DNA of 29,169 bases from the IMG/VR virus record IMGVR_UViG_3300045003_000248, positions 1 to 29,169 of that record; one strand, 5' to 3'. The number at the start of each line of letters is the position of its first letter. The first letter of the stretch is position 1. Made by a program: the position numbers and the translations under genes. A model generated the notes under the pieces. It had not been told where the DNA came from. It was given only the letters and a program-made list of their open reading frames with translations, and searched no databases. Source of the DNA: a virus. Of this stretch, positions 16,159 to 23,230 are shown in pieces.

Positions 16159-16173
16159 GAACAAAACGGAAAC
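16159..16173 (-). promoter_or_regulatory. Degenerate LexA-like box
   Basis: The plus strand reads GAAC-AAAACGG-AAAC, one mismatch from the LexA operator. It lies in the 193-base gap between the two SLT-like genes, 161 bases before the start of the exported copy. The flanking TCAAGAACAAA matches the sequence around the perfect box at 9162. Confidence 0.3.
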
Positions 16174-16191
16174 CGCGCCTGCGATTTCCGC

Positions 16192-17064
16192 TCACCGACC
16201 GGCCTTGATGTCCTGGTAGGCCTTCTGAACGTCTTGCAGATAGTGCGGATTGCCACCGCCATTGTACCGCCGCGTCGCCTCCGGCCAGCCAAGAAACCTC
16301 GTGGGATTTCCACGCTTGTCGTAGTGGTAGGCCTTGGAATCCAGCCAGTCGAGCCCAGCCCGAACGCCAAGATCCGGCCCCGGAGGCACGCCCTTGCTGA
16401 GGCCGATGTCGGACTTGTAGTCATCCCAATCGCCGGCCTTGTTGACCTGCATCGGGTCGGACGCCGAAGCGCGAGGATTGTACCCGGACTCGGTGCGCAC
16501 CATGGCCCGAACCCAGTCGGGATCAAGATAGACGTCGTCCCCCGGGTTCGCCTGGTTCATCTTGTTGAAGGCGGCGACCTTCTCGTCGATCGTGCGGTCC
16601 AGGGCGGGCGCATACGGCTGGGCCTTCGCAGGACCGGCAACCTCATAGTCCTGCGTCGGATCGATCTCCGGCTCATTTGTGTCGACGCCCGAAGCCTCGG
16701 GCCCGAAGGCCACCCCCGTACCGGTCGGCGGCGCCGCAGCCGGATCGCCGGCTCCGGGCGCTTCACCGTCCTGCCGCCCGGGCGACGTGAACCGCGCTAG
16801 CCACACGGACGGATCGCCGGCGCTCAAAGCGTTCGGCGCGCCCGACGTCGGCATGGGTGGGGCGTTGTCGGCCATGTAGGCCGCATAGCCCGAACCGAAG
16901 AGGCCGCCGGTCGGCGGCAGGCGCGCGTCCCGCGCCCGCGCCGCCAGATACTGGGCGATGGGGTCGTTCGCCGTCGGCGGCCCGCTTTTCAGGTTGCGGA
17001 GCAGGCCCAGCAGGCCGGCAATCGACCAGCCGCCGTCGCCCTCGCCGCTCGCGTCGAGGCTCAT
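16192..17064 (-). CDS. Virion-type SLT-like transglycosylase with shared N-terminal module
   Basis: A 290-aa protein. Residues 13-94 are the module shared with the GH24 gene, including GLFGSGYAAYMADNAPPMP (54-72). A Pro/Asp-rich linker (95-160) leads to an SLT-like domain (178-290) with candidate catalytic Glu192 in RTESGYNP, MQVN (205-208) and RRYNGGG (265-271). It would cut peptidoglycan with formation of anhydro-MurNAc. There is no signal peptide, so delivery within the virion is likely. The start has GGAG about six bases upstream. It is the first gene of the cassette after the portal group. Confidence 0.78.
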   Translation of the reverse strand: MSLDASGEGDGGWSIAGLLGLLRNLKSGPPTANDPIAQYLAARARDARLPPTGGLFGSGYAAYMADNAPPMPTSGAPNALSAGDPSVWLARFTSPGRQDGEAPGAGDPAAAPPTGTGVAFGPEASGVDTNEPEIDPTQDYEVAGPAKAQPYAPALDRTIDEKVAAFNKMNQANPGDDVYLDPDWVRAMVRTESGYNPRASASDPMQVNKAGDWDDYKSDIGLSKGVPPGPDLGVRAGLDWLDSKAYHYDKRGNPTRFLGWPEATRRYNGGGNPHYLQDVQKAYQDIKAGR

Positions 17065-17147
17065 GGAAACTCCGGGATATTTTTTGGAAGGCGGCTGCCG
17101 CCGGGGTCGGTCACAGCCACATGGCGGCGCCGGAACTAGCGCGAGAG

Positions 17148-17169
17148 TTGCAATTCTTGCCTATTGCAA
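17148..17169. promoter_or_regulatory. Perfect inverted repeat, candidate operator
   Basis: The arms TTGCAAT and ATTGCAA are separated by eight bases (AT-rich for this DNA). It sits in the 160-base divergent region between the minus-strand transglycosylase gene (17064) and the plus-strand 64-aa gene (17225), where a dyad operator could control either. No clear -35/-10 pair was found. Confidence 0.45.
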
Positions 17170-17224
17170 AAGACAGGCGAGCCGACCTGTGGCTGAATGC
17201 CACCGTCGGAGAGGGGAGCGTCGG

Positions 17225-17419
17225 ATGCCGCATTACAAACTCAACTACCTCGACCCCCATGGACGGGTGGTCGGGCGGTTCGAGTTCCACTGCACAAATG
17301 ACCGGGAAGCCGAGGAGGCCTGCGAGGACCTGCCGGATCCCCGGCCGAAGGAGCTGTGGTGCGGCGCCCGCTGGATTCGCGCCTGGCCAGCGCCGCTGCT
17401 GGAGCTGCGCCAAGCCTGA
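17225..17419 (+). CDS. Small plus-strand gene inside the late operon
   Basis: A 64-aa protein with a GGGGAG ribosome site six bases before ATG 17225. It starts HYKLNYLDPHGRVVGRFEF (residues 3-21), then an acidic DREAEEACEDL helix (26-36) and PKELWCGARWIRAWP (42-56). Short proteins of this build are frequent in Caulobacterales, but their function is unknown to me. Running against the structural operon with its own dyad-containing upstream region, it behaves like a moron: an independently expressed gene inserted in a prophage. Confidence 0.65.
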   Translation: MPHYKLNYLDPHGRVVGRFEFHCTNDREAEEACEDLPDPRPKELWCGARWIRAWPAPLLELRQA

Positions 17420-17423
17420 GCCT

Positions 17424-17708
17424 TTACGCTCGGGTCAGCCCCGCCTCAGCGATGGCGTCCTCGGCGGCGCGCGCATGACCTGCGTGTTCGCCGGCGGCGA
17501 CCGTCTTCGCCAGCGCCTCGCGCACCGCCGCCAGGTTCTGCAGCGACATGTGCAGCTTCAGCACCTTGGCGTCGGCCCCCACGGGCGTCTGAGCCAGCGC
17601 GGCGAGCAGCGCCGTGCGCACCGCCTCGAAGGCGGCGGCGGTCTCGGCGAGCTCGGCCTCGGCCTTGACGCCGCGCAGGATGTCCGCGGCCAGATCGCGC
17701 CCGCTCAT
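17424..17708 (-). CDS. Small helical phage protein after the portal
   Basis: A 94-aa, Ala/Glu-rich, almost wholly helical protein. Its ATG overlaps the portal stop (ATGA), so the two are co-translated. Similar short helical proteins between portal and scaffold in podovirus-like phages are thought to be structural or assembly accessories. No family name can be given. Its stop at 17424 is four bases from the end of the convergent 64-aa gene. Confidence 0.65.
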   Translation of the reverse strand: MSGRDLAADILRGVKAEAELAETAAAFEAVRTALLAALAQTPVGADAKVLKLHMSLQNLAAVREALAKTVAAGEHAGHARAAEDAIAEAGLTRA

Positions 17709-19837
17709 CCGTTCACCCCGCCCGGCAGGTCGCGCACCTCGCCGGCGACGCTGGCCGACGCCGAGGCGCCGGCCGCCATGGCCTGGCGTTTCAGGGCGAT
17801 CGTCGCCATCAGCTCCTCCTGCTTCAGCCGCAGAGCCTCGGCCGCCTGCTCGCGCTCCAGCCGCAGTTTCTGCAGCATCTCCTCGCGCTTCAGCGTCACG
17901 TCCGCCGCCAGCCGCTCGCGGGCGATCTGCAGCGCGTTCTGCGCCTGCTGGCGCTCCGCGGCGTTGCGCCTCGCCGCTTCGAGCTGCGCCTCCGCCTGAG
18001 CCCTCGCCGCCGCGGGGTCGGCGTGCGGGGGCGCCGGCGCCGGAGCCTGCGCCGGATCGGTCCAGTAGAGCTCGGGGCTCTTCTCGCCCATCGCCCGGCT
18101 GAAGGCGCGCAGGCGGTTGTAGACGTTCTGGGCGGTGACGAACGGCCCCTGCAGCCCGCCCTGCAGCTGGATCACCTTCTCGGTCAGCCCGATCGCCTGC
18201 GCCTGGACGGCAAGATGGCGGTCGCGCTCGGACGAGCCCACGCCCACCTGGACGCTCAGCGCCTCGCGCCCGGGCCAGCGCTCGGGGCGCACCTCGCGCC
18301 AGACCTGGCCGACCTTCATCCGCGTCGGCGCATGCTGCGGGGTGAACTGCTCGCGAAGCATTTGGTGCACGCCCAGGAACAGGTCCTTCACCCCGGTCTC
18401 GGCGAAGACGCGGCAGATCATCCGCACCCGCTTCTGCGCGGCGGCGATCAGCTGCATGGCGCCGCTCGCCGTCTCGTGCAGGGTGTCGGGATTGAGCCCC
18501 TGGGCGTTGCGCACCACGCCCGAGCGCTGCTCGGCGACGGTGGCCATGAACTCCATCGCCGAGAAGACGTCGAAGCCCAAGCCCCCCGCCGAGATCGGCC
18601 GCACCGCCTGGCCGGTCTTCGAGCGCACCGGCACGTTCGGGGCGTTGTTCAGCAGGTCCGAGATGGTGAACTCCGAGGCGTCGTTCTCCGAGACCTCCAT
18701 CCGCTGGTTCAGCGCGAAGTAGCCGCTGTCCAGCAGCATGCGCAGCAGCACCGTCTTGATGCGCATCACCTCGAACAGCTTGTCCGCCAGGCTCTCGCCG
18801 TAGAAGCGGTGCGCCGAGAGGTACGGCGTCAGCGCCCCGAACGGGATCTGGCTCACCACCTCCTTCTGCAGCAGCTTGGTCTGCTCGCTATCCGTCTCGA
18901 TGCGCCAGATCTCCACCTCGCCGTCCTCGTCGGCGTCGACGCGCAGATAGTGGGTGCGCACCTCGACCAGGCGCAGGTCGTCGATCCCGCACTCGCCGGC
19001 GCGCTCGTTCTCGCCGGCCTCGTCGCGGGCGTTCTCCATCTCGTCCTGGCGGGTGATCGCCTGGGGCAGGCTGCGCGCCAGCGCCTTGCCGACGCCGCGG
19101 GCGATCAGGTCCTGCACGCGCGGCCGGTCGCGCAGCGCGCAATAGGCCGTGTCCCTCAGCGTGATCGTGTCGGCGGCGACGGTGAAATCCTCCGATGGCA
19201 CGGCCTTGATGCAGACTCGGCCGCGCAGCTCCGAAAGCCGCACCGCTACGGTCCCATCGTCGCGCGTCTCGATCGCCGCCCGCGCCCAGGGCGTCGCGAG
19301 CTGCCCGAGCGCCGCCAGCGCCGCGGCCTCCTCCGGCCCGCCCGCCTCATGCAGCGCAAACGCCCGCTCGTCCTCCTCCCACCACCAGTGGAACAGGCCG
19401 GTCCGGTTCAGCAGCGCGTCCTGGATCGCGTCGTGGAAGGCGCGGAAGGCGTCGTTCTGGTGAAAGACCGCGTGGGTGACCGCATCGGTCTCCTCGCGCG
19501 CCTGCGCCTCGTCGGCCGGGCCGTCCGCCTGGAAGGTCACCACGTCGTCGCCGCCGAAGAACACCTCCATCACGTCGGGCATCAGGGTGTCGACCGCGTC
19601 CGACAGGGTGGAGTCCACCGCCGTCGAGCGGCCGCGCAGCACCGGCAGGTCGACGATCCTGCCCTGGCGATACTCCTGGGCCCTGATCCGCACCCGCGCC
19701 AGTTCGCCGGTGTCGCCCTCGCCGAAGCCCACCGAGCGGCGGCACTCGTCATCGACGAGGCGCAGGAAGTCGGCGTCGGAATAACGCAACTGGCGCCGCA
19801 TCGCGCCGTCGCCCTCGCCTTGCAAAGACTCCGCCAT
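17705..19837 (-). CDS. Portal protein
   Basis: A 710-aa protein, the usual size for podoviral portals. Key regions: N-terminal YSDADFLRLVDDECRRSVGF (19-38), the SDAVDTLMPDVMEVFFGG motif (79-96), and HWWWEEDERAF (147-157). The VLLRMLLDSGYFALNQR region near the middle is typical of the portal stem and wing. The last 110 residues form a long coiled coil rich in Arg, Gln and Glu. It would form the twelve-fold ring at one capsid vertex through which DNA is packaged. ATGA overlaps join it to both neighbours. An upstream longer frame lies inside the spike and terminase genes. Confidence 0.88.
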   Translation of the reverse strand: MAESLQGEGDGAMRRQLRYSDADFLRLVDDECRRSVGFGEGDTGELARVRIRAQEYRQGRIVDLPVLRGRSTAVDSTLSDAVDTLMPDVMEVFFGGDDVVTFQADGPADEAQAREETDAVTHAVFHQNDAFRAFHDAIQDALLNRTGLFHWWWEEDERAFALHEAGGPEEAAALAALGQLATPWARAAIETRDDGTVAVRLSELRGRVCIKAVPSEDFTVAADTITLRDTAYCALRDRPRVQDLIARGVGKALARSLPQAITRQDEMENARDEAGENERAGECGIDDLRLVEVRTHYLRVDADEDGEVEIWRIETDSEQTKLLQKEVVSQIPFGALTPYLSAHRFYGESLADKLFEVMRIKTVLLRMLLDSGYFALNQRMEVSENDASEFTISDLLNNAPNVPVRSKTGQAVRPISAGGLGFDVFSAMEFMATVAEQRSGVVRNAQGLNPDTLHETASGAMQLIAAAQKRVRMICRVFAETGVKDLFLGVHQMLREQFTPQHAPTRMKVGQVWREVRPERWPGREALSVQVGVGSSERDRHLAVQAQAIGLTEKVIQLQGGLQGPFVTAQNVYNRLRAFSRAMGEKSPELYWTDPAQAPAPAPPHADPAAARAQAEAQLEAARRNAAERQQAQNALQIARERLAADVTLKREEMLQKLRLEREQAAEALRLKQEELMATIALKRQAMAAGASASASVAGEVRDLPGGVNG

Positions 19838-20073
19838 CAGGCCTTCAGCCCGACAAGGCTGGTCGCGGTCGTGCCGGTGGCCTTCACCTGCACGATGCGC
19901 GCGTGGATGGTCTGGCCGGCGACGGCCGTGACTTGCGTGGTCACGCCCAGCGAGTCCACCACCGCCACATCGCCCGCGCCGCCGACGATCAGCCCGACCA
20001 GGTCGACGAAGGCGCTGTCGGAAGGCGTCACGGCGGCCAGGCCGCTCGCGACGAAATCGGAACGTAGAGTCAT
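19837..20073 (-). CDS. Spike-base-like protein (Rcc01079 type)
   Basis: A 78-aa beta-rich protein. The sequence ASGLAAVTPSD...VDLVGLIVGGAGDVAVVDS...VQVKATGTTATSLVGL has the layout I know from the RCAP_Rcc01079 spike-base family, described with head spikes of a gene transfer agent. The TPSD start and ATGTTAT end are the marker blocks. It overlaps the terminase stop and the portal start by ATGA at both ends. It probably decorates or anchors spikes on the head. The family link is from memory and should be confirmed by profile search. Confidence 0.68.
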   Translation of the reverse strand: MTLRSDFVASGLAAVTPSDSAFVDLVGLIVGGAGDVAVVDSLGVTTQVTAVAGQTIHARIVQVKATGTTATSLVGLKA

Positions 20074-21383
20074 CAGACGATCCCCAGGTTCGGCATGACG
20101 AGCTCGCGCCGCGCCCGCGTGACGGGCCTGGCCAGCGCGCCATAGCGGAAGGCGTCGGCCGCGTGGCTCGCCCAGTTGTGCAAGGGCCGCTCGCGCCACA
20201 CCTGGCGTTTCGCGTCCCACTCTCTTCGGTATTGCTTCAGCGCCTCGAGCCCGCGCGCGCAGCGCTCGGCGTCGAACCAGCAGCGCGCCAGCATCAGCCG
20301 CACCGCGTTGATCCCGTCCGCCACGGTCTGCTGCGGCACGACCTCGATGTCGCGTAAGCCCAGCGCCTGCAGGGTCTCCACGCGGGAAACGCCGGTGCCC
20401 AGCTCGCGCGCCTCGGCGTCGTGCGGCAGCACGTGGCGGCCATAGCGGTAGTCGCGAGCCTCGAGCCGGCGGACGATCTGCGGCAGGCCCTCGCCCGAGA
20501 CCTCGAGGTAATCGATCACCCGCCGCTCGGGGCCCACGTCCTGCACGAACCAGATGGCGGTGGCGTCGTCGATGCCGAGGTCCCACCAGGTGTCGACCTT
20601 GACGGTGGGCTCGACCGGCGCGCGGCGCAGCCGGCCGTCGGCTTCCGCCTTGGCCAGCTCGGCGGCGTAGTAGGCGCCCTCGACCGCGGCGTCGAAGCTG
20701 CACTCGTACTCTCGCGCATACGCCGCCTGATCCATGCTGGCCCTCGCGTCCTCCAGCTCGGCAGGGGTGAGCAGCCCGGTCTGCGAGGCTTTCAGCTCCC
20801 ACAGCGCCCAGCCCGGCTCGCCGCGGGCGGCGCGCTCGCGCAGCTCCCAGAAGCTGTTCCGCCCGCGGGGCGTGCCGGTGAAGGTGGCCCGGCCGCGCCG
20901 GTCCGACAGCGCCGGCCGGATCACCTCGGCGAACGCCCTCGGATCCCAGTCGCCGAACTCGTCGCAATCGACGTCGTCGAGATAGAGCCCGCGCAGCGCG
21001 TCGGCGTTGTCCGCCCCGAACAGGCGGATGCGGCCGCCGTTCGGCAGGTCGCAGCGCAGCTCCGACTCGTTCCAGCTGGCCCCCGGGATCGGCGCGGTGA
21101 AGCGTTTCAGATGATCCCAGGCCACCGCCTTGGCCTGGCCCAGGTAAGGCGCGACATAGGCGCAGCGCGGATTGGGCTTGTCGCAGGTCAGCGCCGTGCG
21201 GATCAGCCCGTTCAGCGCCGCCACCGTCTTGCCCGCCCGCCGGTGCGCGACCACCACGCGCCAGCGCGCCGGACTCGCGTGGTAGGGCAGCCAGACCGTC
21301 CGCGGCCGGTAGGGGATTACGACTTCGCAGCGCTGGCGACCGCGGCCGGATCGGGCGAGCCTTCCGCTTCCGTCAGCGCCCAT
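20073..21383 (-). CDS. Terminase large subunit
   Basis: A 436-aa protein from ATG 21383; no better start lies closer to VVIPYRPRTVWLPYH (21-35), so it overlaps the small subunit by 67 bases. The ATPase has a Walker A-like AHRRAGKT (46-53), Walker B YLDDVDCDEF with catalytic Glu142, and the coupling motif FTGTPRG (168-174). The nuclease part includes TWWDLGIDDATAIWF, an HDAEARELGTG block and SHAADAFRYG. It cuts concatemeric DNA and drives it through the portal. The family is secure; the exact start is not. Confidence 0.9.
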   Translation of the reverse strand: MGADGSGRLARSGRGRQRCEVVIPYRPRTVWLPYHASPARWRVVVAHRRAGKTVAALNGLIRTALTCDKPNPRCAYVAPYLGQAKAVAWDHLKRFTAPIPGASWNESELRCDLPNGGRIRLFGADNADALRGLYLDDVDCDEFGDWDPRAFAEVIRPALSDRRGRATFTGTPRGRNSFWELRERAARGEPGWALWELKASQTGLLTPAELEDARASMDQAAYAREYECSFDAAVEGAYYAAELAKAEADGRLRRAPVEPTVKVDTWWDLGIDDATAIWFVQDVGPERRVIDYLEVSGEGLPQIVRRLEARDYRYGRHVLPHDAEARELGTGVSRVETLQALGLRDIEVVPQQTVADGINAVRLMLARCWFDAERCARGLEALKQYRREWDAKRQVWRERPLHNWASHAADAFRYGALARPVTRARRELVMPNLGIV

Positions 21384-21637
21384 CGGATCACCTGCTCGAA
21401 AGGTTTGTCGTCCTGATTGCCCACGGCCACGCTGGCCAGCCTGGGGTGCACGTAGGGCGCCGCGGCCTTGGCGGCGTCCAGCCGCTTGGCCGGCTCCACG
21501 CTCTCGTCGCGCATCACCCGCAGCATGTAGTCGAGCGGCGTGATCCCGCCCTGCTTCACCTGCGCCAGCGCCACGGCCGCGGCGGCCGGCGTCAGCGTCG
21601 AGCTCTTCTTCGTCTGGCGCGGCACGCCCAGCCTCAC
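21317..21637 (-). CDS. Terminase small subunit
   Basis: A 106-aa protein from GTG 21637. The core GGITPLDYMLRVMRD (30-44) then RLDAAKAAAPYVHPRLA (52-68) is characteristic of small terminase subunits of podovirus-like phages, which recognise packaging DNA and hand it to the large subunit. The order small-large-portal is standard. Neither this GTG nor the out-of-frame ATG at 21677 has a good ribosome site. The ATG overlaps the preceding gene and encodes a plausible N-terminus in the other frame, so a frame change near 21640 is conceivable. Confidence 0.8.
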   Translation of the reverse strand: MRLGVPRQTKKSSTLTPAAAAVALAQVKQGGITPLDYMLRVMRDESVEPAKRLDAAKAAAPYVHPRLASVAVGNQDDKPFEQVIRWALTEAEGSPDPAAVASAAKS

Positions 21638-21666
21638 TTCCAGTTGGAAACTGTAGTTCGGTCTGT

Positions 21667-21852
21667 TCAGCGGTCATGCTGCGCGAGCTTGCCGACCAGA
21701 TAGTCTTCGGCGTCGGCGTGCGTGGCGAAGTCCGCGTTCCAGACCCAGCCGGTCGGCGAAAGCCGCCAGACCGTCCAGCCCTTCGCCGAGCGCCGCGCGG
21801 CGAAGCCCAGCCCCGACGCGGCCCGCGCCGCCTTCTCGATCAGGCCGTGCAT
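21667..21852 (-). CDS. Small protein at the head of the late operon
   Basis: A 61-aa protein from ATG 21852, preceded by an excellent AGGAGG seven bases upstream. It has an N-terminal amphipathic helix (LIEKAARAASGLGF), a beta segment (GWTVWRLSPTGWVWNADFAT) and a final helix. It is the first gene of the packaging block. It may be a small DNA-binding or regulatory protein, but no family is recognised. An extended open frame to 21966 lacks a comparable start. Confidence 0.65.
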   Translation of the reverse strand: MHGLIEKAARAASGLGFAARRSAKGWTVWRLSPTGWVWNADFATHADAEDYLVGKLAQHDR

Positions 21853-21955
21853 CGGCAAGCCTCCTGGAAGAACCGGCGGCGATGACTTACGAAAACCGCG
21901 AGGCGCGAGCATTCTGGCGCGATCACAAGGGCCCGGACACTCCAGGTCGGTATCG

Positions 21956-22450
21956 ATGCTCAACATGCTCTTGGCTGTCGCAGCAGCCAGCCAGATCGCC
22001 TGCCCGGTTCTGGACGCGCGTTACAGCTTGCGTGAGACGCCGAGCGTGACCGCCTGGTTCCAGCCCAGGCAACCCACCGCCGAACTGCCCAGCCCTGTGT
22101 CACTGATGGTTCACTCCGATCAGACCGGCGCGACCTACACCTTCGTGCCTACGGCCTTCGGAAACGTGGTCGGCGTTCGCGACCGTCTGGTCCTCGCGCC
22201 GACGCGAGATCAGCCGCAGAGCGCCGTCGACCGGCTCGAGCCGATCTTCAAGCGCACGGATTTCTACTTCGTCGCCCGCGGCGACTACTCGTTCTACGCT
22301 TCCTTCGCACCCGATCGGACGACCGAAGCCCCGGCCCACATCCTCATCCCCGGCCTGCCGGAGCTCATGTGGTACGGCGACTTCAACAACCGCCAGGCCG
22401 TCCCGCGCGCCTTCTTCGACCTGGCGAGCTGCCGCGCTCGGCCCCGCTGA
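21956..22450 (+). CDS. Exported 164-aa protein, probably chromosomal
   Basis: A 164-aa plus-strand protein with a short signal-like N-terminus (MLNMLLAVAAASQIACP, residues 1-17) whose Cys16 could also be a lipid site. The mature part is beta-rich with aromatic blocks (DFYFVARGDYSFYASF, about 101-116; LPELMWYGDFNN, about 136-147). No family is recognised. It is divergent from the phage late operon and followed by a strong terminator, so it is an independent unit at the edge of the prophage. A second in-frame ATG lies three codons later. Confidence 0.65.
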   Translation: MLNMLLAVAAASQIACPVLDARYSLRETPSVTAWFQPRQPTAELPSPVSLMVHSDQTGATYTFVPTAFGNVVGVRDRLVLAPTRDQPQSAVDRLEPIFKRTDFYFVARGDYSFYASFAPDRTTEAPAHILIPGLPELMWYGDFNNRQAVPRAFFDLASCRARPR

Positions 22451-22457
22451 AGACAAA

Positions 22458-22483
22458 GGCCCCGCAGGTCCCTGCGGGGGCCC
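22458..22483 (+). terminator. Intrinsic-type terminator hairpin
   Basis: GGCCCCGCAGG and CCTGCGGGG(G)CC form an 11-bp GC stem with a two-base loop and one bulge, starting seven bases after the stop codon of the exported 164-aa gene. On the opposite strand the stem is followed by CCTTTGTCT. No strong U-tract is present on the plus strand, but position and stability favour a terminator, possibly bidirectional. Confidence 0.7.
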
Positions 22484-22510
22484 TTAACCGCCAGTTCGGC
22501 GATCATCTCA

Positions 22511-22548
22511 TTTCGTGAATTCCGCGGTGATTTGGAGCAGGAGGCAAG
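22511..22548 (+). repeat. Dispersed intergenic repeat, copy A (partial)
   Basis: It matches copies B and C over TTTC.TGAA..CGCGGTGATTTG, then diverges before regaining GCAAG. It lies between the terminator at 22458 and copy B, in a 224-base stretch without genes (22451-22674). That stretch otherwise shows nothing recognisable. Confidence 0.6.
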
Positions 22549-22623
22549 ACCTCAAGCCCCACCGGTCCAGCGGGTCGGGCCCGCAAGCAGATCCCTGCCG
22601 GAGACACCGCTCCGACCCTGCTG

Positions 22624-22660
22624 TTTCATGAAAACGCGGTGATTTGCCAGCCGACGCAAG
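22624..22660 (+). repeat. Dispersed intergenic repeat, copy B
   Basis: A 37-base element identical to copy C at 32 positions, with the invariant core CGCGGTGATTTG and the tail GCCGACGCAAG. It lies 14 bases beyond the stop of the 162-aa gene. It has no open frame of its own. A palindromic REP type is not evident. Confidence 0.65.
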
Positions 22661-22674
22661 CCCCGCCGTCAGTC

Positions 22675-23163
22675 TCACGCGATCGGAACGAACTCCTCGC
22701 GGATGTACTCGATCCGGCTCAGCAGCATCTCGGCGTGCTCGCGGGTCGGCGCGACCGCGATCGGGTAGCACTCCGCAAGATCGCCGCCGCTGACGACCGT
22801 CTCCGCCCAGTCCTGGGCGATGGCGCAGTAGAGCCGCAGGGCGTCGGCGGGCGTGGGCGTCGGCTCGGTCTCGAAGACCATCGACGGCAGGTCGCCGACC
22901 ACCACCCACATCTCCGTCTCGCCGGTCAGCTCGCCGCGCTCGATCGGCCGCGCGAAGCGCACCAGGAACAGCCCGAGGATCGGCGGGACCGCGAACGCCA
23001 GCGGCATGTCCGCGATCGGAACCGCAGAACGGAAGCTCGCCACACACGCCCGCGCCTCCGCCTCGAGTTTCTCGAGTTCGCGCTGCTCCTCCGGATCGTA
23101 GTCATAGTCGATCGCAGGCGCGCCGGTCGGAAAACGGGAGGTATCGACGGGCGGGGTCGGCAT
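22675..23163 (-). CDS. Unknown 162-aa protein under a LexA box
   Basis: A 162-aa soluble protein. An acidic helical N-terminus (YDPEEQRELEKLEAEAR, about 22-38) precedes a region with MPLAFAVPPILGLFLVRFA (53-71), an EMWVVVGDLPSMVFE strand block (83-97), a LRLYCAIAQDWAETV helix (108-122) and YPIAVAPTREHAEMLL (132-147). I do not recognise a family. A perfect LexA operator lies 68 bases upstream and intergenic repeats flank both sides. A DNA-damage-inducible role follows from the box and is not supported by the protein itself. Confidence 0.7.
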   Translation of the reverse strand: MPTPPVDTSRFPTGAPAIDYDYDPEEQRELEKLEAEARACVASFRSAVPIADMPLAFAVPPILGLFLVRFARPIERGELTGETEMWVVVGDLPSMVFETEPTPTPADALRLYCAIAQDWAETVVSGGDLAECYPIAVAPTREHAEMLLSRIEYIREEFVPIA

Positions 23164-23230
23164 GGCTCATCTCCGGCGCACGGCCTGCGCCGCGCCTGGA
23201 AAGCCTGCCTGAAGGCCGAGCTCGAATCAA

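Larger units (their letters stand above)
1..21852 (-). mobile_element. Prophage structural module (partial)
   Basis: A near-continuous minus-strand run contains terminase, portal, scaffold, major capsid, adaptor, tail-fibre and holin-like genes in the order expected of a tailed phage late operon. Neighbouring genes are mostly coupled by 4-bp overlaps. The left end is open because the last gene stops at base 1, so lysis genes, integration genes and attL may lie outside. No integrase or att repeat is visible at the right side. The capsid and adaptor resemble the SU10/DUF5309 group and no tape-measure gene is seen, which suggests a podovirus-like particle (inference). Confidence 0.93.

Noticed and set aside
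18023-20098. Plus-strand open frame of 691 codons
   Set aside because: Antisense to the portal gene; composition is artificial and no family pattern is seen.
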